Assembly: GCA_031546985.1 (NCBI GenBank)
Contig: JAVBJN010000017.1
Location: 40,879-104,878 of the forward strand
Direction of reading: 5' to 3'
From: JAVBJN01 sp031546985
GTDB lineage: Bacteria > Bacteroidota > Bacteroidia > Chitinophagales > Chitinophagaceae
DNA length: 64,000 nucleotides
A program made the position numbers and the translations under genes. Below the pieces are notes generated by a model. The model saw only the letters and a program-made list of their open reading frames with translations, made no database searches and was not told where the DNA came from. Numbering within the stretch: position 1 is the stretch's first letter; every line of letters starts with the position of its first letter. Below, one piece after another: positions 25,976 to 35,297 of this stretch.

Positions 25976-27412
25976 ATGAATATGATTCAACTGCAATCGG
26001 GCAATGTTGAAAAACTCAGCCAGGTTATTTATATTATAGACAGCAATACCAATATGGATGCGCTGCCTGTACAAGAAGAAGACAAAGCATACGTTAAAGC
26101 GCAAATCTCGAAAGACATAAACCTGATTACGCTTAACAGAACTCCCAAATACATCTACCTCTATAACTTAAAGGCTAAAAAAGAAGATTACCAGACTGCC
26201 GAGCTGTGCCGCACCACGGGTGTAAGCATCCTCAACAGCTGCAACCAGCACAAATTTACCACCGCGGGCATCGTTAACCTGAGTGGGTTTGCACCAGCAG
26301 TTTATCATATGGCAGAAGGTATAACGCTGGCCAATTACCAGTTTCTCAAATACAAAAGCGACGCCGCCAAACTGCAAAACAGCATGCAAAAGCTGGTGAT
26401 CGACACCAAGAGCCTTGCCGCCGCGCAGGTAAAAGAACTGCAGGCTATTGCAGAAGGGGTGTACCTTACCCGCACGCTGGTAAATGAGCCACTGAGCTTC
26501 CTTACCGCCGAGCAACTCAGCGCTGAAATGGCCGAGGCTGGCAAAACAGCTGGTTTTACCACCAAGACCCTCAACAAGGCTGCCATCACCAAACTTAAGA
26601 TGGGCGGCATTCTTGCGGTAAACAGAGGCAGCATATTGCCACCTACGTTTACCATTATGGAATACAAACCCAAGAAAGCGGTAAACAAACATCCGGTAGT
26701 ACTGGTGGGCAAGGGCATTGTGTACGATACCGGCGGCCTAAGTCTTAAACCTACACCCAACTCTATGGATCGCATGAAAAGCGATATGGGTGGCAGCGCA
26801 TTGGTAACGGGGGCTATGTACATTGCAGCCAAACTTAAGCTGCCTGTGCATTTGATTGCCTTAGTACCTGCTACAGAAAACCGCCCCGGCGAAAACGCTT
26901 ACGTACCTGGCGATGTAATTACCATGCACAGCGGCGCTACCGTAGAAGTATTAAATACCGATGCCGAAGGCCGCCTGGTGCTAGCAGATGCTTTGCATTA
27001 TGCCAAACAATATAACCCCGAACTGGTGATCGATTTTGCTACGCTCACAGGTGCTGCGGCTGCGGCTACCGGAGATGTGGCTATGGTGTGTATGGGTACG
27101 GCAGAAGAGGCAACCAAAGCGGCTATGCGCCAGTCTGGCTTTGCACAATATGAGCGCATGGTAGAATTTCCGCTGTGGGATGAATACGGCGACCTCATCA
27201 AATCTGACATTGCTGACTTAAAAAACATTGGCGGACCAACCGGGGGTGCCATTACGGCAGGCAAGTTCCTGCAGCACTTTACCTCCTATCCGTGGATGCA
27301 TTTCGATATTGCAGGCGTATCGCACACCACTGGCCGCCACACCTACCGTGGCACTGGTGGCACTGCTATGGGCCTGAGAATGATTACCGATTTTCTGAAA
27401 AATTACAAATAA
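25976..27412 (+). CDS. pepA: Leucyl aminopeptidase (M17)
   Basis: Two-metal cytosolic aminopeptidase removing N-terminal residues from peptides. The 478-residue protein has an alpha/beta N-terminal domain (1-~165) and the catalytic domain with LVGKGIVYDTGGLSLK, KSDMGGSALVTGAMY, the signature NTDAEGRLVLADAL (~330) and DFATLTGAAAAATG. Metal ligands Lys, Asp and Glu in these motifs are present. Start chosen at ATG 25976 (an ATG six bases on is equally possible); the longer frame would include the -7 element. pdxA begins 10 bases after the stop, so the two share a transcript. Confidence 0.92.
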   Translation: MNMIQLQSGNVEKLSQVIYIIDSNTNMDALPVQEEDKAYVKAQISKDINLITLNRTPKYIYLYNLKAKKEDYQTAELCRTTGVSILNSCNQHKFTTAGIVNLSGFAPAVYHMAEGITLANYQFLKYKSDAAKLQNSMQKLVIDTKSLAAAQVKELQAIAEGVYLTRTLVNEPLSFLTAEQLSAEMAEAGKTAGFTTKTLNKAAITKLKMGGILAVNRGSILPPTFTIMEYKPKKAVNKHPVVLVGKGIVYDTGGLSLKPTPNSMDRMKSDMGGSALVTGAMYIAAKLKLPVHLIALVPATENRPGENAYVPGDVITMHSGATVEVLNTDAEGRLVLADALHYAKQYNPELVIDFATLTGAAAAATGDVAMVCMGTAEEATKAAMRQSGFAQYERMVEFPLWDEYGDLIKSDIADLKNIGGPTGGAITAGKFLQHFTSYPWMHFDIAGVSHTTGRHTYRGTGGTAMGLRMITDFLKNYK

Positions 27413-27421
27413 CAGCTACTC

Positions 27422-28519
27422 ATGAGCACTCCAATACAACAAAAGCCGGTTATCGGGTTTACCACAGGTGACCTGAACGGCATCGGCATTGAGCTGATCA
27501 TCAAAACATTTAGCGACAATCGTATGCTGGAGCTTTGCACACCGGTAATTTTTGCTTCCAACAAAAGCATTAACTACTACCGCAGAGTGTCGGGCGAAAA
27601 CAATTTTGCCTTTACCAGCACCAAAGAACTTAATAAACTGAACCCTAAACAGGTTAATATTTTTAACTGCTGGGAAGAAGAAGTGGCCATTACACCGGGC
27701 CAGCTCAATGAAATTGGTGGCAAATATGCCATCCGTTCGCTCGAAGTGGCCGCCCAATGCCTGAAAGATGGCGAAATTGACGGGCTGGTTACCGCGCCTA
27801 TTCATAAGCACAATACCAGTGGCGAAAACTTTAAACACACCGGCCACACACCGTATCTGAAAGAGAAATTCGGCGCGCGCGAGGTACTTATGTTTATGTG
27901 TGCAGAAAACATGCGGGTAGCCTTGCTTACCGAGCATGTCCCGGTAAATGAAGTGGCCCAATATGTAACACCAGAGCGCATTTACAGCAAAGTACAGATC
28001 CTGAAAGAAAGCCTGATTAAGGATTTTGGTATTGATAAACCTAAGATTGCCGTGCTGGGCCTTAACCCACATGCAGGCGACAATGGCCTGATTGGCGATG
28101 AAGAGCAAACGCAGATTATTCCGGCTATCCAGCGCCTGCAAAACCAGCAAAACCTGGTATATGGCCCTTACAGCGCCGATGCATTTTTTGCCAGGGGCAT
28201 GCACGAAAAGTTTGATGCGGTGCTGGCAATGTACCACGACCAGGGTTTAATTCCCTTTAAATCCCTGGCCTTTGGAGAGGGTGTAAACTTTACAGCCGGC
28301 CTGCCAGTGGTGCGTACCTCACCCGACCACGGTACCGCGTTTGACATTGCGGGCAAGAATGTAGCCGACGAAAGCTCTTTCCGCCAGGCAGTGTATACCT
28401 GCATCGACATTATTACACAGCGCCAGCAGTATGCAGAGAATACGGCTAACCCCATGAAAAAGATCACCATCGCCAAAGAAAGCGGCGACGAGCCTGCCGA
28501 CCAGCTGGGAGCCGAGTAA
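27422..28519 (+). CDS. pdxA: 4-hydroxythreonine-4-phosphate dehydrogenase
   Basis: Oxidises 4-phosphohydroxy-L-threonine in the DXP-dependent route to pyridoxal phosphate. The 365-residue protein has GFTTGDLNGIGIELIIKTF at the start, the substrate/metal region APIHKHNTSGENFKHTGHT (~125-143), AVLGLNPHAGDNGLIG (~208) and MYHDQGLIPFKSLAF (~270) with metal-binding His and Asp. The ~20-residue tail after KITIAKE is longer than in many homologues. It lies directly after pepA and ends in a strong terminator. Confidence 0.94.
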   Translation: MSTPIQQKPVIGFTTGDLNGIGIELIIKTFSDNRMLELCTPVIFASNKSINYYRRVSGENNFAFTSTKELNKLNPKQVNIFNCWEEEVAITPGQLNEIGGKYAIRSLEVAAQCLKDGEIDGLVTAPIHKHNTSGENFKHTGHTPYLKEKFGAREVLMFMCAENMRVALLTEHVPVNEVAQYVTPERIYSKVQILKESLIKDFGIDKPKIAVLGLNPHAGDNGLIGDEEQTQIIPAIQRLQNQQNLVYGPYSADAFFARGMHEKFDAVLAMYHDQGLIPFKSLAFGEGVNFTAGLPVVRTSPDHGTAFDIAGKNVADESSFRQAVYTCIDIITQRQQYAENTANPMKKITIAKESGDEPADQLGAE

Positions 28520-28554
28520 TCCGCTCCCGCTCCTTTGGGCTACATACAAATTAT

Positions 28555-28582
28555 AAAGCCCCTGCAATACTGCAGGGGCTTT
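28555..28582. terminator. Bidirectional terminator between pdxA and the repeat protein
   Basis: Perfect 12-bp stem AAAGCCCCTGCA (28555-28566) and TGCAGGGGCTTT (28571-28582), loop of 4, between convergent genes. Confidence 0.85.
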
Positions 28583-28609
28583 ACCTTTTATACAAACAAC
28601 TTTTACAAA

Positions 28610-29137
28610 TTAGTACTGACGGCTCAAACCGTAGAACTGGAATACTTTACGACGCATACCTTTTTTGTAGTATTTGTCGGTATCACCAGAATCCGGAATG
28701 GTTACCCAATCCTGGGTATCAGGATTCAACCAACGGTAGATACCTACTGTTTTGTCGCCACCACGGCGTACAGGAGCATAAAACTGGAGATTTTTATCAG
28801 AATAGCCTTTCAGAATCATTTCACCTTCGGTAAATTCATCTTCTGCCACTGAAACCCAGTCATTGGTTTTCTGATTGTACCAACGGTAAACCGCTACACG
28901 CTCAGGGCCCGGGTTACGATATCCATAAAATAAAAAAGTTTTCTCCTTATAGCCCCAACCCATCAGTGTTCCATCTGCAATTTCCTGGTCTACAACGGTA
29001 AAATTATCTTTGTCTCTGGAGTTATACCAACGATATACGGCTACAGTTTCATCTTCAGCCGACTGGGCGTTAACGTTATAAGCAGGGATCAAACCCACAA
29101 CTAATAAAGCAGAGGAGAGGATAGCTTTTTTCAACAT
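28610..29137 (-). CDS. Secreted three-repeat protein (DUF5648-like)
   Basis: A 175-residue exported protein; ATG at 29137 gives MLKKAILSSALLVVGLIPA as signal peptide. The mature part is three tandem repeats of about 45 residues, beginning VAVYRWYNSRDKDNF, VAVYRWYNQKTNDW and VGIYRWLNPDTQDW. Each is followed by a short loop, an aromatic-Gly motif (GWGYKEK, LKGYSDK, YKKGMRRK) and F-QFY or FLFYG. This resembles the DUF5648 repeat found in surface and lectin-like proteins. The number of repeats and small size suggest a compact beta-trefoil-like fold (inference). Function unknown. Confidence 0.7.
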   Translation of the reverse strand: MLKKAILSSALLVVGLIPAYNVNAQSAEDETVAVYRWYNSRDKDNFTVVDQEIADGTLMGWGYKEKTFLFYGYRNPGPERVAVYRWYNQKTNDWVSVAEDEFTEGEMILKGYSDKNLQFYAPVRRGGDKTVGIYRWLNPDTQDWVTIPDSGDTDKYYKKGMRRKVFQFYGLSRQY

Positions 29138-29256
29138 AGTCGCAATATTTGTTGAGTTCAACTGTTTAAATTCACCTACTCTTTACGCTTTTCGGCATCC
29201 GCGTTCCTACTCTGTTTTAAGGGGTTTTCGGAAGTCGCCCCCATAACATTCGCTTG

Positions 29257-29287
29257 CCAAAATACATAAAAATTGTATAAATGCAAA
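29257..29287 (-). promoter_or_regulatory. Possible promoter of the repeat protein gene
   Basis: Minus strand TTTG (29287-29284), 19 bases, then TATTTTGG (29264-29257), one step off the TAnnTTTG consensus. It would give a ~115-base leader. Confidence 0.35.
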
Positions 29288-29343
29288 TATTTAAACTTTT
29301 TTTTCAGTCTCCATACCGGGGCTGCCGGAGTATCACCTTATAC

Positions 29344-29374
29344 TTTGCGAAATGACCTATTTAGCGTATGTTTG
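29344..29374 (+). promoter_or_regulatory. Consensus Bacteroidota promoter of secA
   Basis: TTTG at 29344-29347, exactly 19 bases, then TATGTTTG at 29367-29374: a perfect TTTG-N19-TAnnTTTG. Transcription should start near 29380, about 80 bases before the secA ATG. The rest of the 324-base gap (29138-29461) is AT-rich with no further gene that I can support. Confidence 0.8.
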
Positions 29375-29461
29375 GGCGCCTTATCTGACAATTTGTCCAG
29401 ATGTATTTTTCTGCACACACTTTGCAGAGTCTTTTAGAATAATGTAAAAACAGCAGGCACC

Positions 29462-32400
29462 ATGTTGGGATTTTTATCAAAACTGTTTGGCGGGAACAAG
29501 TCTGAAAAAGACATTAAGAAAATCCAGCCCCTTGTAGGAGAAATCAACCAGTTCTTTGAGCAATATAAAAGCTTAAGCAACGACGAACTTCGCGGAAAAA
29601 CACAGGAATTCCGTCAGAGAATAAAAAATCACCTCCAGGAAATAGACGCAGATCTGGCCCAGAAAAAAGCTGAGGCAGAAGAACATACGGAATGGGACAT
29701 CCAGACCAAAGACGCGGTTTATACCGAGATCGACAAACTCGCCAAAAAACGCGATGAGATGATCGAGGATATTCTGAACCAGCTGTTGCCCGAGGCTTTT
29801 GCCGTAATGAAGGAAACAGCGCGCCGCTTTTCTGAAAACACAGAAATCATCAGCAGCGCTACAGAAATGGACCGCAACCTGGCCAATTCCCGCGACTACG
29901 TTACTATCGAAGGCGAAAAAGCAACCTTCAAAAACAGTTGGAACGCAGCCGGCCTCCAGGTAACCTGGAACATGGTACACTATGATGTGCAGCTGATTGG
30001 TGGTATCGTACTCCACCAGGGTAAAATCTCCGAAATGGCTACGGGTGAAGGTAAAACGCTGGTATCTACCCTGCCGTCTTACCTGAACGCGCTGGCTGGC
30101 GAAGGGGTGCACCTTGTAACCGTGAACGACTACCTGGCCCGTCGTGACCAGGAGTGGAACGGACCCGTATTTGAGTGGCTGGGTATTACGGTTGATTGTA
30201 TTGACAAACACCAGCCTAACTCTCCGCAACGCCGCCAGGCTTACCTGGCCGATATCACCTACGGTACCAACAACGAATTCGGTTTCGACTACCTGCGCGA
30301 CAACATGGTGCACAGTCCCGAAGAAATGGTACAACGCAAACACCATTATGCTATGGTGGATGAGGTGGATAGCGTACTGATCGATGATGCACGTACCCCG
30401 CTTATCATTTCCGGTCCTATCTCCGGTGGCCGTGGCGAAGAGCAGGAATTCCATTTCCTGAAACCCCGCATCGAGCGCCTGGTAGAAGCCCAGAGAAAGA
30501 TCATTAACCAATCTATTACCGAAGCCAAGAAGCTGATTGCCGAAGGCAAAGACGATAAAGATGCAGGTGGTTTGAACCTGTTCCGCGCTTACCGCGGTTT
30601 ACCTAAAAACAGCGCCATCATCAAGTTCCTGAGCGAGCCGGGCATGCGTCAGATTCTCCAGAAAGTAGAAAACTACTACCTGGGCGAGCAACAGCGCAAT
30701 ATGCCTATTGTAGATAAGGAACTGTACTTCACCATCGACGAGAAAAACAACCAGGTAGACCTTACCGAAAAAGGTATTGCCCTCATTACCCAGGCTGGCG
30801 AAGACCCACACTTCTTCCTGATGCCCGATATCGGTTCTGAACTGGCCGAAATCGAGAAGATGAACGTGCCTGCTGAGGAGAAACTGCACCGCAAAGACAC
30901 AATGATTGCAGATTATTCTGTAAAATCAGACCGTATCCACAGCGTTCAGCAATTGCTCAAAGCATATACCTTGTTCGAAAAAGACGATGAGTATGTGGTT
31001 ATCGACGGTAAAGTAAAAATCGTAGATGAGCAAACCGGCCGTATCATGGAAGGCCGCCGCTACTCTGATGGGCTGCACCAGGCTATCGAAGCTAAAGAGA
31101 ACGTAACCGTAGAAGCGGCTACCCAAACTTTTGCTACTGTAACCCTGCAAAACTTCTTCCGTATGTACCACAAACTGGGTGGTATGACCGGTACGGCAGA
31201 AACAGAAGCCGGTGAGTTCTGGGAAATCTACAAACTCGATGTAGTAACCATCCCAACCAACCGCAACATTTCCCGTAAAGACGATCAGGACCTGGTATTC
31301 AAAACCAAGCGTGAAAAATATAAAGCAGTTATCGACGAAATCGAGAAACTGCGCAATGCAGGCCGTCCGGTACTGGTAGGTACCACCTCTGTAGAGGTGA
31401 GTGAGCTGCTGGGCCGTATGCTGCAACAAAAGAAAATTGCACACAACGTACTCAACGCCAAGCAACACGCCCGTGAAGCGCAAATCGTTTCCGAAGCGGG
31501 TATGCCAGGCATGATTACCATTGCCACCAACATGGCCGGCCGTGGTACCGATATTAAACTGGGCGCTGGTGTTAAAGAAGCAGGTGGTTTGGCCATTATT
31601 GGTACAGAGCGCCACGAAAGCCGCCGTGTAGACCGCCAGTTGCGTGGTCGTGCCGGTCGCCAGGGCGATCCGGGAACTTCGCAGTTCTTCGTATCGCTGG
31701 AAGACGATCTGATGCGCCTGTTTGGCTCTGAGCGTATTTCCAAACTGATGGACCGTATGGGTTACAAAGAAGGTGAAGTAATCTCGCACCCGATGATTAC
31801 CAAATCTATTGAGCGTGCCCAGAAGAAAGTAGAAGAAAACAACTTCGGTATCCGTAAGCGCCTGCTCGAATACGATGATGTGATGAACGCCCAGCGTGAT
31901 GTAATCTACAAACGCCGCAACCACGCCCTGTTTGGCGAGCGCCTGTCTATTGACCTGGAAAACGCATTCTTCGATGTAAGTAACCTGGTGGCCGAAACCG
32001 CTGCCGATACTAAGGATTACGAAGCATTCAAACTCGAAATGATCAAACAATTCGCGTTTGAAACCACGGTAACCGCCGAAGAGTTCGACCAGATGAATGC
32101 AGATGCCCTGGCCGATAAGATCTACGAAGAGGCTAAAGAATTCTACAAACGCAAAGGCGAATGGCTGATAGGCAACACCTACCCAACCATCCAGCAGATA
32201 TTCCAGGCCAATGGCAACCAGATCGAGAACATTGCCGTACCGTTTACCGATGGTATCAAAGGCATGCAGATCACTGCCAGCATGAAAAAACTGATGGAAA
32301 CCGAAGGCCGCGAGCTTACCGCAGCCCTGGAACGCAGCATTACCCTGGCCATGATCGATGATGCATGGAAAGAGCACCTGCGCCAGATGGATGAGCTGAA

Positions 32401-32836
32401 ACAGTCGGTACAGTCTGCCGTTTACGAGCAAAAAGATCCATTGCTGATCTACAAGTTCGAAGCATTTAACCTGTTTAAGGAAATGCTGGGCGGCACCAAT
32501 AAAGAAATCATTTCCTTCCTCTGCCGTTGCGGCATTCCTGCCCAGCAGCCGCCAGAGCAACACGAAATGATGGAAGCCGGTATCCCTTCTGACTATTATG
32601 AAGAAGTACACGCCGAGCCTACCGATATGAGCCAGTACCAGACCAACAAAGCGGAGATTGAAGCTGCAGGTTCTGATTACGCCGCTAACGAAAACGACTA
32701 CTACGATGACCCTGCCGACCATACGGTAAAGCAGGAGCCCATCCGCGTAGAACCTAAAATCGGCCGCAACGACCCTTGTCCCTGCGGAAGCGGTAAGAAA
32801 TACAAAAACTGTCACGGGCAACATTTAGAAGCCTAA
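29462..32836 (+). CDS. secA: Preprotein translocase ATPase SecA
   Basis: ATP-driven motor pushing unfolded preproteins through SecYEG. The 1124-residue protein has the DEAD-like motor with Walker A region GEGKTLVSTLPSYLNAL (~197-213), HLVTVNDYLARRD, DEVDSVLIDDARTPLIISG (~300), the preprotein cross-linking domain, motif VI region ERHESRRVDRQLRGRAGRQGD, the helical wing/scaffold, and a C-terminal zinc SEC-C motif DPCPCGSGKKYKNCHG. Bacteroidota SecA proteins are typically ~1100 residues, longer than the ~900 of E. coli; the extra length lies in the motor/cross-linking region. Monocistronic, with a perfect promoter and a strong terminator. Confidence 0.97.
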   Translation: MLGFLSKLFGGNKSEKDIKKIQPLVGEINQFFEQYKSLSNDELRGKTQEFRQRIKNHLQEIDADLAQKKAEAEEHTEWDIQTKDAVYTEIDKLAKKRDEMIEDILNQLLPEAFAVMKETARRFSENTEIISSATEMDRNLANSRDYVTIEGEKATFKNSWNAAGLQVTWNMVHYDVQLIGGIVLHQGKISEMATGEGKTLVSTLPSYLNALAGEGVHLVTVNDYLARRDQEWNGPVFEWLGITVDCIDKHQPNSPQRRQAYLADITYGTNNEFGFDYLRDNMVHSPEEMVQRKHHYAMVDEVDSVLIDDARTPLIISGPISGGRGEEQEFHFLKPRIERLVEAQRKIINQSITEAKKLIAEGKDDKDAGGLNLFRAYRGLPKNSAIIKFLSEPGMRQILQKVENYYLGEQQRNMPIVDKELYFTIDEKNNQVDLTEKGIALITQAGEDPHFFLMPDIGSELAEIEKMNVPAEEKLHRKDTMIADYSVKSDRIHSVQQLLKAYTLFEKDDEYVVIDGKVKIVDEQTGRIMEGRRYSDGLHQAIEAKENVTVEAATQTFATVTLQNFFRMYHKLGGMTGTAETEAGEFWEIYKLDVVTIPTNRNISRKDDQDLVFKTKREKYKAVIDEIEKLRNAGRPVLVGTTSVEVSELLGRMLQQKKIAHNVLNAKQHAREAQIVSEAGMPGMITIATNMAGRGTDIKLGAGVKEAGGLAIIGTERHESRRVDRQLRGRAGRQGDPGTSQFFVSLEDDLMRLFGSERISKLMDRMGYKEGEVISHPMITKSIERAQKKVEENNFGIRKRLLEYDDVMNAQRDVIYKRRNHALFGERLSIDLENAFFDVSNLVAETAADTKDYEAFKLEMIKQFAFETTVTAEEFDQMNADALADKIYEEAKEFYKRKGEWLIGNTYPTIQQIFQANGNQIENIAVPFTDGIKGMQITASMKKLMETEGRELTAALERSITLAMIDDAWKEHLRQMDELKQSVQSAVYEQKDPLLIYKFEAFNLFKEMLGGTNKEIISFLCRCGIPAQQPPEQHEMMEAGIPSDYYEEVHAEPTDMSQYQTNKAEIEAAGSDYAANENDYYDDPADHTVKQEPIRVEPKIGRNDPCPCGSGKKYKNCHGQHLEA

Positions 32837-32847
32837 AACAATAAAAG

Positions 32848-32885
32848 AAAGCGTCCCCACAGTATTGTGGGGACGCTTTCTTTTT
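32848..32885 (+). terminator. Intrinsic terminator of secA
   Basis: 13-bp perfect stem AAAGCGTCCCCAC (32848-32860) and GTGGGGACGCTTT (32867-32879), followed by CTTTTT. Confidence 0.9.
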
Positions 32886-32932
32886 ATCACGCCTTTTAAG
32901 CATTATTTTGGGTGCATACAATACTGCCGTTT

Positions 32933-33592
32933 ATGGACATACGCCGTTATATAGACCAGACCGTGCTCAAACCGGGCACCCTGCGCGCCGATGTAGAAAA
33001 GCTTTGCGAAGAAGCCATACAGGAGCAATTTGCCGCCGTGTGCATTCCCAATTACTTTGTAAAAGATGCCAAAGCCCTTACCCTGCAAAGCGGTGTTAAA
33101 GTAGCTACCGTAATCGGTTTCCCTTTCGGGTACCATTGTATAGAGTCTAAAATGGCCGAAAGTATTAAAGCCATTCACGATGGTGCCGATGAGCTGGATA
33201 TTGTAGCCAATCTTACCGCCATTAAAAACGGCGACTGGAAAACCGTAGAGCAGGAAATAGCCAGCCTGGCGCCGGCCATTAAACGGCACCACAAAACCAT
33301 TAAAGTGATCATCGAGAGCGGCATGCTCACCGATGAAGAGATACTGCATTGCTGCGCGCTCTACCGCCAATACCCTGTAGACTTTTTAAAGACCTCTACC
33401 GGCTATGCCGAAAAAGGCGCTACCGTAGAAGCCATCAGACTCATGCGGAAAAACCTGCCCAAAACCATGCACATCAAGGCTTCGGGCGGTATACGCACCT
33501 TTGCTCAGGCCTTTCAGATGATCGAAGCAGGGGCCGAACGCATTGGCTGCTCGGCCAGCATGACGATTGTGGCAGAGAGTTTGGGTGTATAA
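32933..33592 (+). CDS. deoC: Deoxyribose-phosphate aldolase
   Basis: Class I aldolase cleaving 2-deoxyribose 5-phosphate to acetaldehyde and glyceraldehyde 3-phosphate. The 219-residue protein starts at ATG 32933 (MDIRRYIDQTVLKPGT). It has VATVIGFPFGYH, DELDIVANLTAIKNGDW, VIIESGMLTDEE and the Schiff-base lysine in DFLKTSTGYAEKGAT, then HIKASGGIRT. All are family hallmarks. It is followed by a SPOR protein gene and a peptidase gene on the same strand, with short gaps. Confidence 0.95.
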   Translation: MDIRRYIDQTVLKPGTLRADVEKLCEEAIQEQFAAVCIPNYFVKDAKALTLQSGVKVATVIGFPFGYHCIESKMAESIKAIHDGADELDIVANLTAIKNGDWKTVEQEIASLAPAIKRHHKTIKVIIESGMLTDEEILHCCALYRQYPVDFLKTSTGYAEKGATVEAIRLMRKNLPKTMHIKASGGIRTFAQAFQMIEAGAERIGCSASMTIVAESLGV

Positions 33593-33635
33593 AAGAGAAC
33601 GCTTATTTCGCCAACCTATAAAAACCGGATTTGTA

Positions 33636-34052
33636 ATGAGATTATTTTGGATGCTGATAGGCCTTACCTGCTTTAGCGCTTTGAAACTCAATGCGCAGAG
33701 CTATATGGCAGATACCAACTCCGTGGTCGTGTTTAAGGACGAGCGCATTGATAAACTGACTGCCAAGAAAGAACAGATCTCCCGCGGCATCATCCGCTCT
33801 GTAAACGGTTTCCGGGTGCAGCTTTACAATGGCAACGACCGCAACCTGGCCATGCAAATGAAAACCGAGTTTATGCGCAGGTTTCCGGCAGAGCGGTCGT
33901 ACCTCACCTACCAACTGCCCAATTTCCGGCTACGGGTAGGCAATTTTACTTCTAAAAAAGACGCTTCGGATTTTCTGAATAACGTTTCGATATTTTTCAA
34001 AGGCGCTACCGTGGTAAACGACCAGGTAACTGTAAACACCCTTAAAGACTAA
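33636..34052 (+). CDS. SPOR-domain exported protein
   Basis: A 138-residue protein; ATG 33636 gives the signal peptide MRLFWMLIGLTCFSALKLNA. The mature part ends in a sporulation-related repeat domain (~60-138) with GFRVQLYNGNDRNLAMQMKT, LTYQLPNFRLRVGNF and a closing strand VVNDQVTVNTLKD. SPOR domains bind denuded peptidoglycan glycans at septa, so a cell-wall role in the periplasm is likely. The downstream amidohydrolase starts one base after its stop codon, which implies one transcript. Confidence 0.8.
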   Translation: MRLFWMLIGLTCFSALKLNAQSYMADTNSVVVFKDERIDKLTAKKEQISRGIIRSVNGFRVQLYNGNDRNLAMQMKTEFMRRFPAERSYLTYQLPNFRLRVGNFTSKKDASDFLNNVSIFFKGATVVNDQVTVNTLKD

Positions 34053-34053
34053 G

Positions 34054-35241
34054 ATGCTGAGAAACAAGATCAGGGAACTGACACAACAATACCTGCCGGA
34101 GTTTAAAGCCATCCGGCAGCATATTCATGCCCATCCGGAGCTGTCGTTTGAAGAGTACAACACGGCCGAGTATGTATCGCAGCGGCTTACCGAATTTGGC
34201 ATAGAACATACCAAAGGCGTAGCCGGCACCGGGCTGGTAGGCATCATTAAGGGTAAAAACCCCGAATCGCGCGTTATTGCGCTGCGTGCCGAGCTCGATG
34301 CGCTGCCCATTAAGGAAGAGAACGATGTGCCCTATAAATCGCAAAATGAGGGCGTAATGCACGCCTGCGGCCACGATGTGCACACCACCTGCCTGCTGGG
34401 CACCGCCAAACTGCTCGATCTGTTGAAAGATGAGTGGGAAGGCACCATTAAACTGATCTTTCAGCCCGGTGAGGAAAAAGACCCCGGCGGCGCCAGCCTT
34501 ATGATTAAAGCGGGCGCATTAGAAAATCCAATGCCCGAAGCCATCCTGGCGCTGCACGTGTATCCGCACCTGCCCGCCGGTACCATTGGCTACCGCAGCG
34601 GACTGTATATGGCCAGCAGCGACGAAATCAAGATTATCGTTAAAGGCAAAGGCGGCCATGCTGCCCTGCCCCACCAAACCATAGACCCTATTACCATTGC
34701 GGCGCAGCTTATTACCAGCCTGCAAAACATTATTTCGCGCAATAAAAATCCATTGTCTTACTCGGTGCTGTCTATCTGCAAAATTGCGGGCGGGTTTACC
34801 ACCAATGTTATTCCCGACGAGGTAGAGATACTGGGCACCCTGCGTTGTATGGATGAAGCATGGCGTTTTAAAGCGCATGAGCTGATCAAAACCCAAACCG
34901 AACTGCTGTGCCAGAGTATGGGCGGCAGCGCCGAAGTGCACATCCCCGTTGGTTACCCCTGCCTCTACAACAACCCCGAACTAACGGACAAAGTGGTAGA
35001 GCTGGCCAAAGAATTTATTGGCAACGATCATGTAAAAGAACTGGACCTGCGCATGGCGGCAGAAGACTTTAGCTTTTATACGCACCATGTGCCCGGTTGT
35101 TTTTACCGGATTGGCACCAACCTGAACAACGAACAGTTTACTTACCCGGTGCACAACTCCCGGTTCGATATTCACGAAGATGCCATTGGCACCGGCGTGA
35201 GTATGATGACCTGGCTGGCCACTCAGGTAAATATGAAATAG
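34054..35241 (+). CDS. M20-family amidohydrolase (N-acyl-amino acid/hippurate hydrolase type)
   Basis: Cytosolic metallo-amidase of 395 residues that removes acyl groups from amino acids or similar amides. Seen: IHAHPELSFEEYNTAEYV near the start, ALRAELDALPIKEEND, the metal motif MHACGHDVHT (~105), QPGEEKDPGGA with the catalytic Glu pair, and a C-terminal His in YPVHNSRFDIHEDA. The dimerisation lid domain lies between (~185-300). Family members such as IAA-amino acid hydrolase, hippuricase and AbgA-like enzymes share these motifs, so the substrate is open. ATG overlaps the end of the SPOR gene region (1-base gap). Confidence 0.9.
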   Translation: MLRNKIRELTQQYLPEFKAIRQHIHAHPELSFEEYNTAEYVSQRLTEFGIEHTKGVAGTGLVGIIKGKNPESRVIALRAELDALPIKEENDVPYKSQNEGVMHACGHDVHTTCLLGTAKLLDLLKDEWEGTIKLIFQPGEEKDPGGASLMIKAGALENPMPEAILALHVYPHLPAGTIGYRSGLYMASSDEIKIIVKGKGGHAALPHQTIDPITIAAQLITSLQNIISRNKNPLSYSVLSICKIAGGFTTNVIPDEVEILGTLRCMDEAWRFKAHELIKTQTELLCQSMGGSAEVHIPVGYPCLYNNPELTDKVVELAKEFIGNDHVKELDLRMAAEDFSFYTHHVPGCFYRIGTNLNNEQFTYPVHNSRFDIHEDAIGTGVSMMTWLATQVNMK

Positions 35242-35297
35242 AAATACTGCACCGGAGCTAACCACTCCGGTGTTTTTATATACCCAAAGCACCGTCT

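Noticed and set aside
29281..29340. Possible sRNA in the secA upstream gap
   Set aside because: I see only AT-rich sequence and a weak CCGG hairpin; no promoter-terminator pair is present in this segment.
30926..32824. A 632-residue antisense frame inside secA
   Set aside because: secA is certain on the plus strand and codon bias produces antisense open frames. No motif is visible in the antisense product.
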